A stretch of DNA of 19,016 bases, taken from Clostridia bacterium. GTDB lineage: Bacteria > Bacillota_E > RBS10-35 > JAJYVN01. The stretch spans positions 1 to 19,016 of the forward strand of contig DAHWHV010000614.1 of NCBI GenBank assembly GCA_027335545.1, written 5' to 3'. Made by a program: the position numbers and the translations under genes. A model generated the notes under the pieces. That model saw only the letters and a list, made by a program, of their open reading frames with translations. It did no database searches and was not told where the DNA came from. Shown here in pieces: positions 7,717 to 14,989 of the stretch; positions within the stretch are counted from its first letter, which is position 1, and each line of letters opens with the position of its first letter.

Positions 7717-9780
7717 CTGCACTGGCACCGCCGCATTCTCCTGCTCCTTATCGCCCTGGGCCTGCTCAGCGGCCTGCCGGACCTCCGGGCCCGCCTGGCG
7801 GCTGAGCAGGCCAACCACCGGGTGGAGTTGGTCGCGGACCAGGGCGCCTTCACCCAGCTCGCGTTGCGCGACGGTGTCCCTGCGGTCACCGTCTTCAAGC
7901 GCCTGAAGGCGCTCGGGGTGGTGGGGCTCGGGGTCCCGGAGGAGAGCTTGGCCTCCCTGCAGCAGGCCGGAGTCGCCGCCGTCATGTCTGGTGCGCAGTG
8001 GTCCGCGGTGCGGCAGGCCGTCGGCCGCCCGCTCGGACGCGGCCCGGTGATCGATCCGACGGGGACGTACGCCCTGGTGCCGGCCGCGGATCGCGGCCTG
8101 GTGCGCTTCATCGCCGCCGGGTTGACGGCGGGCCTCGGTCCCCGGCTGACGGTCTCGCAGCAGTTGGTCGCCCGTGAGATCGCCATCAGCGTCGCGCTGC
8201 CACCCAGTGCCGTCCTGACCGTGCCGCTCGGCTTCCGGCCCCAGTCCTTCTCCCTGGCCCGCGCGTCGGGGCTGGATGTCGTCCCGCGCCCCGCCGGCAC
8301 GCCAGCCGGTTACAGTGGCGCGGGACTCCGGCGCCTGTTCGCCGCCCTGGCGGCGGCCGGTGTGCCCGTCCATACCGTGCTGTTCGCCGGGGCCTCGACC
8401 CGGGCGATCCCCGGGGATCCCAACCATCTCGCCACCCTCGGGCGGATCCTGCTCGGCGCGGGCTGGAATCTGGGGGTGCTCGCCAACGCCTCCGGTGCGG
8501 GCAACGTCGACCAACCCGGCACGCGGCGTCTCAGCACCTCCGTCCTGAGCGGCCACACCGTCCGGGTGTACAGCGTGTCCGCGGCGTCGGCCGAGCGCCC
8601 CGCCGGTCCCCTGGTCGCCTCCTTGGTCCGCCGGGTGGAGCGGCACAACCTGCGCATCCTCTATTTGCATCCGGGTCTGCATCCGGGTCTGCATCCGGAT
8701 GCGCAGGCGGACGCGCCGGTCCTGCCGCACCCCGCCGCCGCCGGGCACCTGGGGCCCCAGAGGTTGCGGCGCGCGATGGCCCTGTATGCCCGGCTCGCCG
8801 CGGCCCTGCGGGCCCGCGGCTTTTCGCTTGGGCCGCCGCGTCCCCTGCCCGCGATCCGGGTGACCACGGCCCAGCGGGTCCTGCAGGGCCTCGCCGTGGT
8901 GGCGGCCACGTTGCTGCTCCTCGATGTGCTCCTCCCCGCCCTCGGACGGTATGGTTACCGGCCGCTCGTCGTGCTGGGGGGCCTCACGACCCTGCTGGCC
9001 GTCGCCGCCCCCACGTTGACCGTGCAGTGGGGCGCGGTGGCGGCGGGGTCGGTGTTCGGCGGCCTGGCGCTGTGCCATCTGGCAAGGGTCTGGGTCCACC
9101 CGCCAGGGATGGCGCCAGAGCCGCCCGGGACCAGCTTCGGCCGCGTGTGGCGCCGTGCCCTGGCGCGCGCGCTGACGGTCTCCGCCATCACCTTCGCCGG
9201 GGCGCTCCTGGTGGCGACGCTGCTGGGCGATACGCTGCACATGTTGGCGTGGGTGTCCTGGAGCGGGCTTCGCCTCACGGCCCTTTTGCTCCCTTTGCTT
9301 GCGCTCGCGGGGGGCGGTGTCTACGCTGGCTTCGGTGGGCCTGGAGCCGCCGGGCTGCGGGGGCAGGCCCGCTGGCTGGGCGCCCAGCCGGTGCGCTATC
9401 GGGATGTGGCCATGTGCCTCGCCTTGGCCGTCACCGCCCTCTGGTGGGCCGGCGGCGGCCACGCCTTGGCGAGCCGCCTGCCTGGGGCCCTGGTGCCGGC
9501 CCGGCCGGCCGCCGCGGCCATCATCGGCTACGCCTCGCTGTTCTTGGCCGTGTTCTGCGCGGAGCGCCGGCGGCGCCGGGCGTTCCTGCTGTGCCTGGCG
9601 GGGGCCGCCGTCTCACAGGTCGGGCTGGTAGACGCCTTCTCCCGCCTGCCCATGCCCTTCTGGCTGTCCGTGGGCCGCGAGGCGCGGGACTTGGCGGCGG
9701 GCGTGCTCGCAGGCACGGCGGCGCTGGCCGCCGTCTGGTGGGGGGCGCGCCTCGGCGGGCAGGCCCCGGGGGGTGGCTGA
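7717..9780 (+). CDS. DUF5693-type polytopic membrane protein, csaB neighbour
   Basis: From CTG 7717 the protein is 687 residues. A first membrane segment (RRILLLLIALGLLSGLPDL) is followed by an extracytoplasmic domain of about 360 residues, with AFTQLALRDGVPAVTVFKRL near its start, then about eight membrane segments from LQGLAVVAATLLLLDVLL to FLLCLAGAAVSQVGL. The architecture, and the position immediately upstream of csaB, match the DUF5693 family of Bacillota, which is conserved next to csaB but has no assigned biochemical role. A link to export or modification of secondary cell-wall polymer is inference from context. The extracytoplasmic part carries a small His-Pro-Gly-Leu repeat. GTG 7492 and GTG 7543 are the conventional alternative starts but would add a Gly/Arg-rich extension. 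csaB follows after 63 bp. Confidence 0.82.
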   Translation: MHWHRRILLLLIALGLLSGLPDLRARLAAEQANHRVELVADQGAFTQLALRDGVPAVTVFKRLKALGVVGLGVPEESLASLQQAGVAAVMSGAQWSAVRQAVGRPLGRGPVIDPTGTYALVPAADRGLVRFIAAGLTAGLGPRLTVSQQLVAREIAISVALPPSAVLTVPLGFRPQSFSLARASGLDVVPRPAGTPAGYSGAGLRRLFAALAAAGVPVHTVLFAGASTRAIPGDPNHLATLGRILLGAGWNLGVLANASGAGNVDQPGTRRLSTSVLSGHTVRVYSVSAASAERPAGPLVASLVRRVERHNLRILYLHPGLHPGLHPDAQADAPVLPHPAAAGHLGPQRLRRAMALYARLAAALRARGFSLGPPRPLPAIRVTTAQRVLQGLAVVAATLLLLDVLLPALGRYGYRPLVVLGGLTTLLAVAAPTLTVQWGAVAAGSVFGGLALCHLARVWVHPPGMAPEPPGTSFGRVWRRALARALTVSAITFAGALLVATLLGDTLHMLAWVSWSGLRLTALLLPLLALAGGGVYAGFGGPGAAGLRGQARWLGAQPVRYRDVAMCLALAVTALWWAGGGHALASRLPGALVPARPAAAAIIGYASLFLAVFCAERRRRRAFLLCLAGAAVSQVGLVDAFSRLPMPFWLSVGREARDLAAGVLAGTAALAAVWWGARLGGQAPGGG
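8666..8699 (+). repeat. 12-nt in-frame tandem repeat inside the DUF5693 gene
   Basis: TGCATCCGGGTC occurs twice in tandem (8666-8677, 8678-8689), then TGCATCCGGA. It encodes a repeated His-Pro-Gly-Leu and keeps the frame, so copy number could change without breaking the gene. Confidence 0.85.
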
Positions 9781-9825
9781 GCACCCGGGCCGCCGCGGCT
9801 CCCGGCAGGGCGGCCCGCGCGGCGA

Positions 9826-9835
9826 GGGAGGGGGG
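9826..9835 (+). promoter_or_regulatory. Ribosome binding site that favours a CTG start for csaB
   Basis: GGGAGGGGGG ends 8 nt before CTG 9844 but 17 nt before the first in-frame GTG (9853), which is too far for normal initiation. Confidence 0.55.
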
Positions 9836-9843
9836 CACTGCGG

Positions 9844-10923
9844 CTGGCCCGCGTGTTGATCTCCGGCTACTACGGGTTTGGCAACGCGGGCGATGAGGTC
9901 ATCCTGCGGGCCATGCTTCGCGTCCTTCAGGGGCATACGGCGGAGGTGCTGTCGGCCGATCCTGCGCGCACGCGGCGGGAACACGGCGTCTCGGCCGTGC
10001 CGCGGCAGGCCGTCCCCGCCGTGCTGCGCGCCGTGGCGCGCTGCGACCTGCTCGTCTCCGGCGGCGGCGGCCTGCTCCAGGATGCGACAGGGCCAGCCAG
10101 CGTGCCGTACTACCTCGGGGTGATCGCCGCGGCACGGGTCCTGCGTAAGCCCTTTATGATCTACGCCCAGGGGATCGGCCCCCTCCGCGCGGGTTGGGCC
10201 CGGGCCAGCCTCCGCCTGTTGCGTGGGGCCGCCCGGGTCACCGTGCGCGATGCGGAGTCGGCGGAACTCTTGCAGTCCGCGGGCGTCTCGGGGGTGGAGA
10301 TCACGGCGGACGCCGCACTCGCCCTGCCCCGCCCGGTGCCGGGGACCGCCGTGCCGGCCGAGTTGGCCCAGTTGGGACTCCGCCCCGGAGAGGTGGCGCT
10401 GGGGATCGCCCCACGGCCGCACCCCGCCGCGGCCGTGGCGGCGGCCCTGGCCGGAGCGGCGGACGCGTTGGCGCGTGCCCTGCCGGCCCGGATCGTCCTA
10501 GTGCCGATGCAGTTCCCGGAGGACGCCGCCGCCTGCGAGGCCGTGGCGGCGGGCATGGCCCAGCCCGCGATCGTCCTGCGCCGGCCGATCGCCCCGGAGC
10601 GCTACCCGGAGGTCTTCGCCGGCTTCCAGGCCGTTTTGGGGATGCGTCTCCACGCCCTGATCCTCGCGGCGCTCGCCGGGGTGCCGGCGGTGGGCTTGAG
10701 CTACGACCCGAAGATCGAGGCCTTTCTGCGGGGGTTGGGGCGAGGGCACTGCGCCCTGGGGCTCGAATCTTCCGCCGCCGCGATCACCGCGCAGGTACGG
10801 GCGGTGTTCCCGGCCCGTCCGGCCGACCAGGCGGCCTTGGAGGCGGCCGTGGAACGCCTGCAGGCGTTGGCCAGGCGCAACGACGCCGCCCTGTTGGCCC
10901 TGCTGGGTGGGGGCGCGCCCTGA
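9844..10923 (+). CDS. csaB: Polysaccharide pyruvyl transferase CsaB
   Basis: CsaB transfers pyruvate as a ketal onto secondary cell-wall polysaccharide, which makes the ligand for S-layer homology (SLH) domains. The protein is 359 residues from CTG 9844. It shows the family N-terminus VLISGYYGFGNAGDEVIL, then DLLVSGGGGLLQD, KPFMIYAQGIGPL, VTVRDAESAELL, and in the C-terminal half VLGMRLHALILAALAGVPAV followed by LSYDPKI. These are the GT-B-like pyruvyltransferase signatures. With the CTG start the protein begins (M)ARVLISGYYG, matching the usual start of the family; GTG 9853 would remove the first residues of strand 1. It lies 63 bp after the DUF5693 gene, probably in one operon. The presence of csaB predicts SLH-anchored surface proteins in this organism. 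Confidence 0.93.
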   Translation: MARVLISGYYGFGNAGDEVILRAMLRVLQGHTAEVLSADPARTRREHGVSAVPRQAVPAVLRAVARCDLLVSGGGGLLQDATGPASVPYYLGVIAAARVLRKPFMIYAQGIGPLRAGWARASLRLLRGAARVTVRDAESAELLQSAGVSGVEITADAALALPRPVPGTAVPAELAQLGLRPGEVALGIAPRPHPAAAVAAALAGAADALARALPARIVLVPMQFPEDAAACEAVAAGMAQPAIVLRRPIAPERYPEVFAGFQAVLGMRLHALILAALAGVPAVGLSYDPKIEAFLRGLGRGHCALGLESSAAAITAQVRAVFPARPADQAALEAAVERLQALARRNDAALLALLGGGAP

Positions 10924-10936
10924 GGGCGGGGCCCGT

Positions 10937-10972
10937 TGGACGGCCGCACCCGCCGTGGCTCGCCGCCGTCCA
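10937..10972 (+). terminator. Hairpin after csaB
   Basis: TGGACGGC (10937-10944) pairs with GCCGTCCA (10965-10972), 8 bp with a 20-nt loop, starting 13 nt after the csaB stop. There is no T-tract, so its role as a terminator is tentative. Confidence 0.35.
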
Positions 10973-11027
10973 GGCGCCCCGGCGCGGTCCGGCGGCACGC
11001 GGCAGCATAACGACGGCACGCTGCAGG

Positions 11028-11040
11028 AACTCGCCGAGTT
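11028..11040. promoter_or_regulatory. Inverted repeat upstream of ftsE
   Basis: AACTCG-C-CGAGTT is a perfect 6-1-6 inverted repeat about 50 bp upstream of the ftsE start, in the least GC-rich part of the csaB-ftsE gap. It may be a regulator site or part of a promoter; no clear -10 box can be assigned. Confidence 0.3.
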
Positions 11041-11088
11041 TAGTCGAACCCCGCTGGGCAGCGACCCAGGGATGGGCGCAGCAGGAGC

Positions 11089-11892
11089 GTGCGAAGGGAA
11101 GAACCTGCCATCGTCAGCCTGGCGGATGTGAGCAAGGTCTACCCACCTGCGTCGGTGGCCTTGGCCGACGTGAGTCTGGAAATCGAGCGGGGAGAGTTCG
11201 TCTTTCTGATCGGCCCGAGCGGCTCAGGTAAGTCCACCCTGATGCGGTTGCTCTATCGCGAGGAGCGGGCCAGCGCCGGGAAGATCGTGGTCAACGGCCA
11301 CGATCTGATGCGGCTGGAGGCGCGGCGGGTGCCCCTGCTGCGGCGCCAGATCGGGGTCGTATTCCAGGATTTTAAGCTCCTGCCCCGCAAGACGGTCTCC
11401 GAGAACATCGCCTTTCCCCTGGTGGTCGCCGAGTATTCCCCTCGCGAAATCCGGAGGCGCGTGGGGCAATTGCTGGACATCGTGGGACTGCGCGAGCGGC
11501 AGGCCGCGCTACCCGCGGAGCTCTCCGGGGGCGAGCAGCAGCGCGCGGCGCTGGCGCGGGCTGTCGTCAACAACCCAGCCCTGCTGATCGCCGACGAGCC
11601 GACCGGCAACCTCGATCCCGAGACGGCGCGCGGGATCACGGCGCTGCTCGCGGAGATCAACCGCCGTGGCACGACCTTGATCGTCGCCACGCACTCCGAG
11701 TTGATGGTGAACACGTTGCGCCGCCGGGTGGTGGCGATCGAGGCGGGGCAGATCGTGCGCGACCAGCACCGGGGTGCCTACCACCACGACGAGCAGGGGC
11801 GGCCGGCCGAGCTGGAGCGGCGACTCGCCGCCGCCGCGGGCGCCGCGACGGCAGGGGCGGCCTGGCCCGGTCGGGGCAGCCGCCGGGGGTAG
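11089..11892 (+). CDS. ftsE: Cell division ATP-binding protein FtsE
   Basis: FtsE is the cytoplasmic ATPase of the FtsEX complex, which controls peptidoglycan hydrolases at the cell surface. The protein is 267 residues and aligns over its length with the family start VSLADVSKVYPPASVALADV. Motifs: Walker A GPSGSGKST (Lys48), the FtsE-typical Q-loop segment GVVFQDFKLLPRKTVSENIA, signature LSGGEQQRAALARA, Walker B LLIADEPTGNLDP (Asp169, Glu170), and H-loop VATHSEL. A tail of about 45 residues rich in Ala/Arg/Gly follows the conserved VVAIEAGQIVRD and is longer than usual. GTG 11089 is the only conventional start, yet its AGGAG sits just 1 nt upstream, so initiation is not well explained. ftsX follows after 72 bp. 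Confidence 0.95.
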   Translation: MRREEPAIVSLADVSKVYPPASVALADVSLEIERGEFVFLIGPSGSGKSTLMRLLYREERASAGKIVVNGHDLMRLEARRVPLLRRQIGVVFQDFKLLPRKTVSENIAFPLVVAEYSPREIRRRVGQLLDIVGLRERQAALPAELSGGEQQRAALARAVVNNPALLIADEPTGNLDPETARGITALLAEINRRGTTLIVATHSELMVNTLRRRVVAIEAGQIVRDQHRGAYHHDEQGRPAELERRLAAAAGAATAGAAWPGRGSRRG

Positions 11893-11964
11893 GTGCCGAG
11901 GGGGAGGCCTTGCGGCCACGGCGGCGTGTGCCGGGCCGGGAACGGGGGACGTGGGGAGTTGCGC

Positions 11965-12987
11965 TTGCGGACGTTTGCGCATCTCGGCGGGGAGGCCCTC
12001 GCCAGCGTCTGGGACAACAGCCTGCTCAGTATCGCCGCCGTGACGACGGTGGCGATCTCGCTATTGGTGCTGGCCATCGTCAGTCTCTTGGCGATCAACA
12101 TGCAACACCTGGCGTCCGTCCTGGACGCGCAGGTTCAGGTGGTGGCCTACCTTCGGGTCCCGGCGACGGCCAAGGTCCCAGCTACGGCCAGGGTCGCGCC
12201 GACGGCGGCGCCGCATGCGTCCGGGACCACGCCGGCCTCCGCAGGGGCGGTGAGCGGGGCCGCCTCGGCCACGGCTCCGGCCAAGCCGAGTCGTGTCGGG
12301 AGCGGGGCGGTGCCCGGGGAGCGGCGGGTGCTGCGGGAGATCGCGGCCCTCCCTGGGGTGAGCCGGGTAGTTTTCGTCAGCAAGGCTCAGGCCCTGCAGA
12401 ACCTGTCCGCGCAGTTCAGGAGTGCCCGCGCCCTGATCACCCAGGTCAGGACCCACAACCCCCTGCCGGATGCCGCCGACGTGTACGTGGGGGACCCCCG
12501 GCAGGTGGCGGGCGTCGCCGCGGCCATCGCCGCGTTGCCGGGCGTGACCCACGTCCAGGATGCGCAGACCACCGTCAACCGCCTGTTCGGGTTCACGCAG
12601 GCCCTGCGCTACGTAGGGCTCTTCCTGGTGGCGGCCCTGGCGCTGACCACGCTGGTGGTCATCGGCAACACGGTGCGGGTGACCGTGTACGCCCGGCGGG
12701 ACCAGATCGGCATCATGAAGCTGGTGGGCGCCACCAACAGCTTCATCCGCTTCCCCTTCTTCATCGAAGGGGCTGTGCTGGGGGTGCTGGGGGCCGTGCT
12801 CGCCGGGGCGGCCGTGTTCTTCGGCTATCGCTGGCTGCAGGGGCTCGCCTCGGTCAACCTGCCGTTCCTCCCCCTGCTGCCGCCGCAGGCGTTGTTGCCA
12901 AGTCTGGTGGAGGCGCTGTTGGTGGCCGGCCTCCTGCTGGGGGCCCTCGGTAGCGCGATCTCGGTCCGGCGCCACCTCAACGTGTGA
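11965..12987 (+). CDS. ftsX: Cell division membrane protein FtsX, with unusual insertion
   Basis: FtsX is the membrane partner of FtsE and passes the ATPase cycle to an extracellular peptidoglycan hydrolase. The protein is 340 residues. TTG 11965 is chosen because GGGGAG ends 6 nt before it; the frame is open to 11893 with a nonconserved extension. Four membrane segments are seen: residues about 18-43, then YVGLFLVAALALTTLVVIG, FIEGAVLGVLGAVLAGAAVF and SLVEALLVAGLLLGALGSAI. RDQIGIMKLVGATNSFIRFP is the typical intracellular loop. The extracellular domain starts with VQVVAYLR and resumes at VLREIAALPGVSRVVFVSK; between them lie about 54 residues (65-118) rich in Ala, Pro, Thr and Ser, absent from ordinary FtsX. 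Confidence 0.94.
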   Translation: MRTFAHLGGEALASVWDNSLLSIAAVTTVAISLLVLAIVSLLAINMQHLASVLDAQVQVVAYLRVPATAKVPATARVAPTAAPHASGTTPASAGAVSGAASATAPAKPSRVGSGAVPGERRVLREIAALPGVSRVVFVSKAQALQNLSAQFRSARALITQVRTHNPLPDAADVYVGDPRQVAGVAAAIAALPGVTHVQDAQTTVNRLFGFTQALRYVGLFLVAALALTTLVVIGNTVRVTVYARRDQIGIMKLVGATNSFIRFPFFIEGAVLGVLGAVLAGAAVFFGYRWLQGLASVNLPFLPLLPPQALLPSLVEALLVAGLLLGALGSAISVRRHLNV

Positions 12988-13078
12988 GGGCGCCGCGGCG
13001 CGCGGTCCGATCCCGCCGCGGCCGGTGGGCCGCGCCCCCGTCCTACACCCCCGGGTCGCAGCCATAGAGATAGAGACA

Positions 13079-13104
13079 GCGCCAGCGACCGAGCTGGCGC
13101 CAGC
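13079..13104. promoter_or_regulatory. Triple half-site inverted repeat upstream of the S41 protease gene
   Basis: GCGCCAGC (13079-13086) is matched by GCTGGCGC (13093-13100) after a 6-nt spacer, and GCGCCAGC occurs again at 13097-13104, so that 13093-13104 is itself a 12-bp palindrome. It lies about 110 bp upstream of the protease start and about 90 bp after the ftsX stop. It could be an operator or an ftsX 3' hairpin. Confidence 0.4.
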
Positions 13105-13213
13105 GTCGGAGAACGGATCGGGAGAGCGGGGCCGTGGGCCGCCCGGGGGTCCGCGCCCTGGTGATCGGCCGCCACGCGCTCGCCGTCGCCCGGCGAGGCC
13201 AGGGGGGATGGAC

Positions 13214-14476
13214 GTGATCGCCCGGCGGACCGCCGTCCTCGGCGGCGCGCTGCTTGTGCTGCTCACCGCCGTACTCACTGCCGCGCTCACCCTGCGCCTG
13301 GCGCCGCGGGTCCGCGGCGGGGCGCCGACCGGGGCGGAGGCGGCCGCGCTCCGCCTCCTGACCCCCGCTCCCGGCTTCCGCAACCTGCTGCGCGGCCTCG
13401 CGCTGATCCAGAGCCGTTACCTCGCCGCCCCGGACATGTCCCACGTGACGGCCGCCGCCCTGCGCGCAGCCGTGGCCAGCCTCCACGACCCGTACTCGAC
13501 GTACCTCACCCCCCAAAGCTTCCACGTGCTGCGCAGCACCAGCCGGGGCCGCTACTCGGGGATCGGCGTGTCCGTCCGCGTGGCGCCCGGCCTGGGACCC
13601 GTGGTGACCAGCATTTCCCCCGGGAGTCCCGCCGCCACGACGCCCTTCTTGGGCGCACCGTCGGGGGCCCAGCCGGGCCTGCGGGTCGGGGACCGTCTCT
13701 TGGCCGCCGACGGGGTGCCGCTGGGGGGCCTCGCCGCCGCGGCGGTCCGCAGCCGCCTCGCCGGTCTTGCGGGGAGCCGCCTCCTCCTGGAGGTGGAGCG
13801 TGCGGTGTCCGGGGGCCCCCCGATCCGGCTGAGCTTCGCCCTGACCCGGCGCACGCTGGTGGTGTCGACGGTCCAGTGGCGGATGCTACCCGGGCACGTG
13901 GGCTACCTCGCCATCCAGATGTTCAACGACCGGACCCCCGGGGAAGTGGGCAGGGGCCTGAAGGCGCTCGCCGCCGAGGGGATGCGCGGATTGGTCCTGG
14001 ATCTGCGCAACAACCCCGGGGGGGTCCTGCAAGCCGCTGTGCAGGTGTCCCGCTACTTTCTGCCGGCAGGGGTGGTCGCCCGCCTGCACGTGCGGGACGG
14101 GGCGCCACGGGTGTTCACCGTGCCCTCGCCGCAGCCGGTGGGCGTGCCCTGCACGGTGCTCGTCAACGGCCACACCGCCTCGGCCGCCGAATTGCTGGCC
14201 GGGGCGATCCAGGAGCACCACCGGGGCCTGCTGGTGGGTGAGCGCACCTTTGGCAAGGGAGTCGTGCAGCGGGTGTTCCCGCTCGGAGGGGGCGCCGCCC
14301 TCAAGCTGACCGTGGGGCGGTATTCGACCCCGCAGGGCCGGGAGATCGGCGGGCACGGCCTGGTCCCGGATCTGAGCGTGGCCTTCCCAGGGGAGACGCA
14401 GGCCGCCCTGGGCCACCCGGCCGAGGATCCGCAGCTCGCGGCGGCCCTCGGGGTCCTCCGCCGCCCGGCCGCGTGA
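13214..14476 (+). CDS. Carboxyl-terminal processing protease (S41 family, CtpA-like)
   Basis: This is a periplasmic or extracellular serine protease that cleaves proteins from the C-terminus, often acting on cell-wall enzymes. It is 420 residues: an N-terminal signal/anchor (residues about 7-29), a helical region with SLHDPYSTYLTP, a PDZ domain from about YSGIGVSV to RLSFAL, and the S41 core. The catalytic dyad is Ser323 in NGHTASAAELLAGAI and Lys348 in RTFGKGVVQ, the usual 25-residue spacing; GLVLDLRNNPGG and the end GHGLVPDLSV are also typical. GTG 13214 is preferred because GGGGGG ends 6 nt before it; ATG 13208 abuts that G-run. It follows ftsEX, as in many Bacillota, supporting a link with peptidoglycan remodelling. 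No FtsEX-partner M23 hydrolase gene lies between them. Confidence 0.93.
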   Translation: MIARRTAVLGGALLVLLTAVLTAALTLRLAPRVRGGAPTGAEAAALRLLTPAPGFRNLLRGLALIQSRYLAAPDMSHVTAAALRAAVASLHDPYSTYLTPQSFHVLRSTSRGRYSGIGVSVRVAPGLGPVVTSISPGSPAATTPFLGAPSGAQPGLRVGDRLLAADGVPLGGLAAAAVRSRLAGLAGSRLLLEVERAVSGGPPIRLSFALTRRTLVVSTVQWRMLPGHVGYLAIQMFNDRTPGEVGRGLKALAAEGMRGLVLDLRNNPGGVLQAAVQVSRYFLPAGVVARLHVRDGAPRVFTVPSPQPVGVPCTVLVNGHTASAAELLAGAIQEHHRGLLVGERTFGKGVVQRVFPLGGGAALKLTVGRYSTPQGREIGGHGLVPDLSVAFPGETQAALGHPAEDPQLAAALGVLRRPAA

Positions 14477-14490
14477 ACACCGCTCCGACC

Positions 14491-14525
14491 GGGCCCCCGG
14501 CCCTGGTGATGCGTCGTGGGGGCCC
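14491..14525. terminator. Hairpin between the convergent S41 protease and small membrane protein genes
   Basis: GGGCCCCC (14491-14498) pairs with GGGGGCCC (14518-14525), a perfect 8-bp stem with a 19-nt loop. A separate 14-bp palindrome, CGCGCCGCGGCGCG, lies at 14564-14577 next to the minus-strand stop. Neither has a T-tract. Confidence 0.45.
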
Positions 14526-14581
14526 TGGGGCGCGGAAGCCGGGGCGCCTCCCCCGGAAGCGCACGCGCCGCGGCGCGACCC

Positions 14582-14779
14582 TCAAAGGCGGACGTGGATG
14601 AGGACAGGCAGTTGGCGGAGCAGGTGCCAGGCGATGACCGCGACGACGACCCGCACGACCCAGTGGATCACCGCCGGGGCTTTGGGCGCCACGATGGCCT
14701 CGGCGCGAAAGTAGAGGCCGACGACCGCCGCGGCCACGATCAGCAGCACGCTCCAGAGCTCCACCCCGGCCAGATGCAC
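14582..14779 (-). CDS. Small two-helix membrane protein, unknown function
   Basis: This encodes 65 residues from GTG 14779, with a run of G ending about 8 nt upstream as Shine-Dalgarno. The frame is open further upstream, but that part is Arg/Gly-rich and does not look like protein. The product has two hydrophobic segments, residues about 8-24 (LWSVLLIVAAAVVGLYF) and 35-56 (APAVIHWVVRVVVAVIAWHL), joined by a short loop RAEAIVAPK, and a short cationic end. I do not recognise a family. It lies divergent to the serine hydrolase gene and convergent to the S41 protease gene, so its neighbours suggest no role beyond a membrane location. Confidence 0.6.
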   Translation of the reverse strand: MHLAGVELWSVLLIVAAAVVGLYFRAEAIVAPKAPAVIHWVVRVVVAVIAWHLLRQLPVLIHVRL

Positions 14780-14940
14780 AGTCCCGTCCCCCCCCCACAA
14801 CCCGGACGCCCGGTCTCGAGCAGGGCGGTCGGTCCAGGGCCGTCCCCGCCGGCACCGTAAACGGCAGGTTCGGTCGCCCCGGCCCAGAACCCTGCCATCC
14901 AACGTGCCTGGCCCGTCGGCGCCCGGGCACCGGGCGCCGT

Positions 14941-14970
14941 CCCGTTCCAACCCGTTCCAACCCGTTCCCA
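14941..14970 (+). repeat. Three tandem 10-bp repeats upstream of the serine hydrolase gene
   Basis: CCCGTTCCAA occurs three times in tandem (the third ends CCCA instead of CCAA). The 10-bp period places each copy on the same face of the helix. The array ends 6 bp before the SD of the serine hydrolase gene, so it would lie in its promoter or leader. Confidence 0.8.
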
Positions 14971-14976
14971 CCGGCT

Positions 14977-14983
14977 GGAGGGG
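14977..14983 (+). promoter_or_regulatory. Ribosome binding site for an obligatory non-canonical start (CTG 14990)
   Basis: GGAGGGG ends 6 nt before CTG 14990. In this frame no ATG, GTG or TTG occurs between the TAA at 14858-14860 and GTG 15158, and the catalytic motif is upstream of 15158. Confidence 0.75.
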
Positions 14984-14989
14984 ATCGTC

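Noticed and set aside
7000..9462. Minus-strand open frame of 820 codons opposite the DUF5693 gene
   Set aside because: Gln/Arg/Gly-rich composition, no domain, wholly antisense to a recognised gene; an effect of high GC suppressing stop codons.
11020..11060. tRNA-like T-arm on the minus strand (GGGGTTCGACT)
   Set aside because: The stem after the loop does not pair and no acceptor, D or anticodon arms can be drawn.
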